Shown in pieces: positions 14,358 through 18,547 of a stretch of 18,547 nt of DNA. Numbering within the stretch: position 1 is the stretch's first letter; the number at the start of each line of letters is the position of its first letter. The notes under the pieces were generated by a model. It searched no databases. It was given only the letters and a program-made list of their open reading frames with translations, and was not told the DNA's origin. A program made the position numbers and the translations under genes. The stretch is from Anaerolineales bacterium UBA2029 (GTDB taxonomy: Bacteria > Chloroflexota > Anaerolineae > Aggregatilineales > Aggregatilineaceae), in the NCBI GenBank assembly GCA_002332795.1, contig DDBP01000121.1, forward strand, positions 1,689 through 20,235, read 5' to 3'.

Positions 14358-15716
14358 TCAGTGCAACGCGCCTTTGGGCTTGCAGCCTTCCGCGTCGGAG
14401 CAGTACAGGTCGAAGCCCACCTGCAACGCTTCGGCGGCGGCATTGCGCACGTTGGAGTAGTTGTCGCGCAGCAGTTCCTGCAACGGATCGATCGCGCGCG
14501 GATCGGCGATCTTGCCCAGCGACTTGGCCGCAGCCGCGCGCACCTCGTGCGCCGGGTCTTTGAGAGCGGCGATCAGCGGTTCGACCGCCGCGCCCGACCA
14601 TTCGCGGAAGCGATCCGCGCCCAGCATCGAGGCGGCAATGGCCCGGCGACCCGGATCGGGATCGTTGGCCAGTTGGTCGAGCGCGTTCTTGACCTGATCG
14701 GGCACCGTCGCCATGTCAATGGTGGGAATGGGCGTGATGGTCGGTGTCGGCTCGACTTCGCTGAACGCCCCGCCCCCGATCAACAGGCCGGCGATCGCCA
14801 GCACCAACACGATCAGCGCACCCGCAATCAGCCAGTGTCGCTGCCGCACCCGTGCCTGCTGCCGGATGACGATGGGCGCGGCGCGGTCGGCCATCTGCTC
14901 GCTGAGGCGACGCAACTGCGCCTCGCGCTCGGCGACGACATCCACCAGTCGTTCGGGCACCGGCCCGCCCATGATCATCTGCGAGATTTCTTCCTGGCTG
15001 ACTTCGCCCTTGAGGAAGTCACCCACCTTGTGCCCATGACTGATGATGGTGAAGCGGTCGGCCACCTGATAGACATGCCCGATGTTGTGCGTGATGAAGA
15101 TCACGCCCAGGCCCGCTTTCTTGGCCTCCAGCGTATAGCCGAGCACTTTGCGCGTCTCGCCCACCGACAGGGCAGAAGTCGGCTCGTCGAGGATCAGCAG
15201 CTTGGAGCCGAAGTACTTGGCGCGGCCAATGGCGATGGACTGCCGCTCGCCACCGGACATGCGCAACACTTCCTCTTCCGGGCGGCGAATCTCGATGCCA
15301 ATGTCGGCCAGCGCCTCGACCGTCAGGCGGTTCATGGTCTCTTTGTCGAGCAACTTCACCGGCCCCACGCGCCGTTCTGGGGTGCGCCCCAGGAAGAAGT
15401 TGCGCGAGATGCTCATCAGGTTGACCAGCGCCAGGTCCTGATACACGGTTTCGATGCCCATGGCGCGGGCCACCTTGGGCGAAGTGATGCGCACAGGCTG
15501 GCCCTCGAAGTAGATTTGGCCGCTCGTCGCCGGATGCACACCGGTCAGCACCTTGATCAGCGTGGACTTACCGGCCCCGTTATCTCCCAGCAGACCCACG
15601 ATCTCGCCGCGATCCACCGTGAAGTACACGTTCTCCAGGGCGGCGATCAGGCCGAAGTAGCGGGAGATGTTCTCCATATAAACCAGAGGTGCCCCGTTTT
15701 TGCCGTTGCCAGCCAT
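14358..15716 (-). CDS. Sugar ABC ATPase fused to a transmembrane helix and HEAT-repeat domain
   Basis: 452 aa; stand-alone single-domain sugar ATPases of this type are about 260. Residues 10-250 form one complete ATPase: Walker A GDNGAGKST (44-52), Q-loop Q93, signature MSGGERQS (153-160), Walker B LLILDEPT (173-180), switch H210. A charged, helix-prone linker (255-293) ends in basic residues, then a hydrophobic helix (about 295-315) and a Thr/Pro stretch (322-333). The rest (about 337-435) contains HEAT-like repeats of the PBS-lyase type: A-V-E-P-L-I-A-A-L-K-D near 377-387, E-V-R-A-A-A-A-K-S-L-G-K-I near 391-403, N-V-R-N-A-A-A-E-A-L near 422-431. By the positive-inside rule the HEAT part would lie outside the membrane, where C439 and C445 might form a disulfide. 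The frame is unbroken. Last gene of a binding-protein/permease/ATPase operon, 3 bp after the permease. The fused domain's role is unknown; docking to the permease, binding protein or cell envelope is conjecture. Confidence 0.9.
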   Translation of the reverse strand: MAGNGKNGAPLVYMENISRYFGLIAALENVYFTVDRGEIVGLLGDNGAGKSTLIKVLTGVHPATSGQIYFEGQPVRITSPKVARAMGIETVYQDLALVNLMSISRNFFLGRTPERRVGPVKLLDKETMNRLTVEALADIGIEIRRPEEEVLRMSGGERQSIAIGRAKYFGSKLLILDEPTSALSVGETRKVLGYTLEAKKAGLGVIFITHNIGHVYQVADRFTIISHGHKVGDFLKGEVSQEEISQMIMGGPVPERLVDVVAEREAQLRRLSEQMADRAAPIVIRQQARVRQRHWLIAGALIVLVLAIAGLLIGGGAFSEVEPTPTITPIPTIDMATVPDQVKNALDQLANDPDPGRRAIAASMLGADRFREWSGAAVEPLIAALKDPAHEVRAAAAKSLGKIADPRAIDPLQELLRDNYSNVRNAAAEALQVGFDLYCSDAEGCKPKGALH

Positions 15717-15719
15717 CTT

Positions 15720-17084
15720 CTACCTCTGCCTTCTGATATTGGTATTGATGACGACGGCCCCGATCATGATCACGCCCAGGATGCCGCGGAACCAGTCGGC
15801 CTCAACGCCGATCAATACCAGGCCGGTCTTGAGCATGAACGCGATGAGAATACCGAGCACCGAGCCGATGATGCTGCCGTAGCCGCCGGTGAGCAGGGTC
15901 CCGCCGATCACTGTCGCGGCGATCACGTCCAGCTCGTAGCCGGTGCCGCGCAACGGCTCGACGACTTTGAAGCGCGCCGCTTCGGTGATGCCCGCCACGG
16001 CAGCCAACACACCAGACAACACGAAGTTCATCACCTTCACCCGCCGGACGTTGATACCCTGAGCACGCGCTGCTTCGGGGTTGCCACCGGCGGCGAAGAC
16101 GGCGTTGCCGTAGCTGGTGTTGTTGAGCACCACGGTGAAGATGACAGCCAGCACGCCCCACCAGATGATGGACGCGCGGAAGTTCTCTTCCACAAAGGCC
16201 AGTTGGCCGTTGATGATGTCGAAGAAAGGTGCACGGATCGGCTCGCCGATGTTGTCGCGATAGCCGTTGATCAGCAGCACAGCCACCACGATCACCGCGA
16301 GGGCCATCGCGCCATAGGTCAGCAGGCGCACCGAAGGGCCGAACGTGCTCAGCCCGCTGTTCTGCTGCAGTTGCGCATAGGACCGGCGCAGAGCAGGCCA
16401 CAGCAACACCAGCAGCAGCGCCGCGACCACCACCGTCAGGCCGATGACCACCCAGGGATCGAAGCTCCACACCATCTCTTCGCGCGTGTAGCGGGCGATG
16501 GTGCCGCCGGGGATGATATTGAGCATGATCGAGCGGTAGAGATAGAGCGTGCCCAGCGTGACGATGAAGGACGGAATGCGCGTCCACACCAGCAGCAGCC
16601 CATTGAACAGGCCCAACAGGGCACCGGTCACCAGGGCCACGGCAATGGCAGCCAGGCCCGACATGCCGTTGCGGGAGATATCGAGATTCTCTACCAGCCG
16701 CTCGCCGATGCCGAAGGGAATCAGCTCCACCAGCCCTGCCGGGCCGGTGCTGGCGGCGATCAGGAACATCAGCGCGCTGAGGCCCAGGATCGATCCCACC
16801 GACAGGTCGAATTCGCCGGAGATCATCAGCATGGTCACGCCGATGGCGATGATGCCCTGCGACGCCGCATTGGTGACGATGGAGGCGATGGAACGGCCAT
16901 CAATGATCTGAGGCGGCCAGCCTGTGTTGATCCAGGTGGCGATGATGAAGAAGAGCAGGACGGAGACAAACCCGAAGATCGCTCCCGATTCCGGGTAGCG
17001 ACTCCACGACTCGCGCGCATGTTCCCAATAAGCCAGGAGCCGGCGACTCTGTCTATGCTGCGTTAAAGAGACTTCTCTGGCCAA
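15720..17084 (-). CDS. Sugar ABC importer permease, extended CUT2 type
   Basis: 454 aa, against 320-350 for most relatives. Motifs place it in the CUT2/BPD_transp_2 family: GVTMLMISGEFDLSVGS (82-98), RIPSFIVTLGTL (169-180), coupling loop AVFAAGGNPEAARAQGI (328-344) and AATVIGGTLLTGGYGS (389-404). The stretch between IPGGT (191-195) and the coupling loop is about twice the usual length and adds two hydrophobic segments (about 212-229 and 255-272). A hydrophilic N-terminus of about 33 residues precedes the first helix. The start is uncertain: TTG at 17084 lies 10 nt after GAGGGG, while an ATG at 17091 is better placed but opens a different 12-codon frame. With only one permease in the operon it probably works as a homodimer. 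Confidence 0.88.
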   Translation of the reverse strand: MAREVSLTQHRQSRRLLAYWEHARESWSRYPESGAIFGFVSVLLFFIIATWINTGWPPQIIDGRSIASIVTNAASQGIIAIGVTMLMISGEFDLSVGSILGLSALMFLIAASTGPAGLVELIPFGIGERLVENLDISRNGMSGLAAIAVALVTGALLGLFNGLLLVWTRIPSFIVTLGTLYLYRSIMLNIIPGGTIARYTREEMVWSFDPWVVIGLTVVVAALLLVLLWPALRRSYAQLQQNSGLSTFGPSVRLLTYGAMALAVIVVAVLLINGYRDNIGEPIRAPFFDIINGQLAFVEENFRASIIWWGVLAVIFTVVLNNTSYGNAVFAAGGNPEAARAQGINVRRVKVMNFVLSGVLAAVAGITEAARFKVVEPLRGTGYELDVIAATVIGGTLLTGGYGSIIGSVLGILIAFMLKTGLVLIGVEADWFRGILGVIMIGAVVINTNIRRQR

Positions 17085-17147
17085 AGCTCATTGTCCCCTC
17101 AAAGTGCTAAACGACCTAAAGCGGACCCCAACGGGCTATTCTTAAGA

Positions 17148-17176
17148 CATGGGAGGAGCTTCTGGCTCCTCCCATG
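17148..17176 (-). other. Intercistronic hairpin between binding-protein and permease genes
   Basis: A 12-bp perfect stem (CATGGGAGGAGC at 17148-17159, GCTCCTCCCATG at 17165-17176) encloses a 5-nt loop. It lies just after the binding-protein stop on the minus strand and lacks a T-tract. Such hairpins commonly protect the upstream part of the message or reduce read-through, giving more binding protein than permease. Confidence 0.6.
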
Positions 17177-17196
17177 CGCAGTCACAGCGTGTCGGT

Positions 17197-18165
17197 TTAG
17201 CGGTAGCCCGCCTGGTTCAGCTCGATCACGCGGTCCACGTTGCTGGCATCCACGATGTTCGGGCCGGTGAAGATGTCGTTGGCGGGCTTGAGCAGATACT
17301 GGCTGCCCAGATAGAGCCAGACGACCGTCTCGAAGCCCTGGACATAAGGCTGCTGATCCACCGAGACCAGCGTGACGCCTTCCTTCACCTTCTGGAAGAT
17401 GGCCGGGCTGGTGTCGAAGGTGGCATGGATCACCTTGTCGGGGGTGACGTTGTTCTCAGCGGCATACTGATAGTATGAATCCGCCGGGCCAGGCCCCAGG
17501 GTGACGATGGCGTTGAAGTCCGGGTTGGCGGCGAAGGCATCGGCAATCAGGCCTGCCGATTCGGGCACGTTGTAGTTGATGGTGAAGCGCACGACCGGGA
17601 TGCCCTGCTCGGCCATGATGCTCTCAACGCCGTTGCAGCGGGCTTCCAGGCCGATGTGGCCCACTTCCTGGATCGGGCACAGCACGCCGGTGATCTCACG
17701 ATCGGCCAGCAGGCGGCGGGCGACTTCCTGCCCGGCGATGAATTCGCTGGTGCCGATGTAGAACCAGTGCGGCAGACGCTCGCCCTCAGGACGGGTGTCC
17801 TGGGTGTTGAAGGCGATCACCGGGATGCCCGCGGCCACCGCACGCTTGACCGCATCTTCGATCAGCGCGGGGACCGGCTCGGTGGTGCCGATGCCATCGG
17901 GGTTGGCGGCCAGGGCGTCATCCCAGAAGCCCACCATGGCTTCGTTGGAGGCCGTGTCCGCGCCCAGCCAGGTCGCATCCACATCGAGGAACGCCGCGGC
18001 GTCGGTCATGCCCTTGATCACGGTGACCCAGAAGGCATTGCCGGGGCCGCCGTGCGCGATCAGGAAGAACTTGGGTTTCTCCTGGCGTGCCGAGGCACCG
18101 CCGACCAGCGTCAGCAGCATGCCGACCACGACCAGCAGAATGACCAGGGTCCATTTCTTAGACAT
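17197..18165 (-). CDS. Sugar ABC importer substrate-binding protein
   Basis: 322 aa exported protein of the periplasmic-binding-protein type 1 class. The signal peptide has a basic MSKK start and a long hydrophobic core (6-22), with likely cleavage after GGASA (22-26). The mature fold shows KFFLIAHGGPGNAFWV (32-47), NPDGIGTTEP, AAGIPVIAFNTQD and FNAIVTLGPGPADS, the pattern of ribose/xylose/rhamnose-like binding proteins. No lipobox cysteine is seen. The ATG at 18165 follows AAGGAG about 8 nt upstream. It is the first gene of its operon, about 180 nt downstream of a good promoter. The ligand is not identifiable; no catabolic genes sit in this operon within the window. Confidence 0.88.
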   Translation of the reverse strand: MSKKWTLVILLVVVGMLLTLVGGASARQEKPKFFLIAHGGPGNAFWVTVIKGMTDAAAFLDVDATWLGADTASNEAMVGFWDDALAANPDGIGTTEPVPALIEDAVKRAVAAGIPVIAFNTQDTRPEGERLPHWFYIGTSEFIAGQEVARRLLADREITGVLCPIQEVGHIGLEARCNGVESIMAEQGIPVVRFTINYNVPESAGLIADAFAANPDFNAIVTLGPGPADSYYQYAAENNVTPDKVIHATFDTSPAIFQKVKEGVTLVSVDQQPYVQGFETVVWLYLGSQYLLKPANDIFTGPNIVDASNVDRVIELNQAGYR

Positions 18166-18349
18166 GATGCACTGCTCCTTAAAACACTAGCGGTTAACGG
18201 GCTTTATTGCACAGGCAGGTACGCGAACGACGCGCGCCGGCGTGTTGCGGTACCCTACACGAAGGACTTGCTTGGCGCTGCACGCCTCCTTTCCAGGTGT
18301 TGAAGCTGCCACGGTGGATTTACTTTGTTGTGGCAACCAACTAATACCC

Positions 18350-18379
18350 ATTCTAGGATTAGGATGGCTCAAATGTCAA
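18350..18379 (-). promoter_or_regulatory. Sigma70-type promoter of the second importer operon
   Basis: Reading the minus strand, TTGACA (18379-18374) is a perfect -35 box and TAGAAT (18355-18350) matches the -10 at five of six positions, with an 18-bp spacer. Transcription would start near 18343. Confidence 0.75.
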
Positions 18380-18406
18380 GTAGGTGCGAAAAAACTGTCC
18401 GACGAC

Positions 18407-18420
18407 TGTACCGCCGTACA
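18407..18420. promoter_or_regulatory. TGTAC-N4-GTACA palindrome upstream of the promoter
   Basis: A perfect 5-bp half-site palindrome with a 4-nt centre lies about 30 bp upstream of the -35 box on the minus strand, a position suited to an activator or upstream operator. No cognate regulator is encoded nearby. Confidence 0.3.
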
Positions 18421-18547
18421 CGCGCCTATTGCGTTGTATTGTACTGCATCTTAACGGGCGGGCAAAGTAATGGGATGCGGCGGCGGCGGGTGCGTGCAAA
18501 ATGTGTCAGGCAGTTTTGCCGCGCTCCGCTTTACCTCACCCCCACTC

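Larger units (their letters stand above)
18166..18547. other. Upstream control region of the second importer
   Basis: 382 bases without a convincing gene. From the right it holds a GC-rich end with a run of CGG triplets (18478-18489), a 14-bp palindrome (18407-18420), the promoter (18350-18379), and about 180 nt of leader to the binding-protein start. In the leader TGCCAC and GTGGCA form a small inverted repeat around 18310-18335. No complete gene is seen to the right edge. Confidence 0.5.

Noticed and set aside
14361..17066. A 901-codon open frame on the plus strand
   Set aside because: It lies antisense to the ATPase fusion and permease and has shadow-type composition with no motifs.
18422..18547. 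A plus-strand gene start at the right edge
   Set aside because: No ribosome site followed by a long coding-like frame can be seen before the window ends.

Overview
The window is GC-rich bacterial DNA, densely packed with genes, and built mainly around L-rhamnose uptake and catabolism, with a second sugar importer on the opposite strand. The gene set suggests a thermophilic or anaerobic-leaning environmental bacterium, most plausibly Chloroflexota: a DeoR-type sugar regulator, a CUT2 rhamnose transporter, a tungsten-type aldehyde:ferredoxin oxidoreductase, GTG/TTG starts and short degenerate repeats at gene borders. The phylum is inferred from gene content only.

Layout. 1-2315 (minus): a small-molecule kinase of the aminoglycoside/choline phosphotransferase fold, followed by an enolase homologue cut by the window edge. 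The enolase homologue has two active-site substitutions. 2316-2452: divergent intergenic region with a good promoter for a DeoR regulator (2453-3256, plus). 3257-3569: a consensus-like sigma70 promoter with an operator-like TTTCGAAA element just downstream and a long leader. 3570-9892 (plus): rhamnulokinase, then the ATPase, two permeases and the binding protein of a rhamnose importer, ending in a strong hairpin. 10117-14267 (plus): RhaI-type rhamnose isomerase, aldehyde:ferredoxin oxidoreductase, FucA/RhaD-like class II aldolase and a MoaD/ThiS-like protein, closed by a bidirectional terminator. 18165-14358 (minus): binding protein, unusually long permease, and a sugar ABC ATPase fused to a transmembrane helix and a HEAT-repeat domain, expressed from a good promoter near 18379-18350.

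How the genes fit together. Rhamnose enters through the RhaSTPQ-like transporter, is isomerised (RhaI), phosphorylated (RhaB) and split by the class II aldolase into DHAP and L-lactaldehyde. The oxidoreductase gene lies between isomerase and aldolase and overlaps the aldolase gene by 8 nt, so a natural inference is that lactaldehyde is oxidised to lactate with ferredoxin as acceptor. The MoaD-like protein would then serve its pterin cofactor. The DeoR protein is the likely local regulator. The second importer has no recognisable substrate enzymes beside it.

The strongest candidates for something new are the ATPase-TM-HEAT fusion of the second importer, the ferredoxin-linked rhamnose/lactaldehyde module, and the divergent enolase paired with a kinase.
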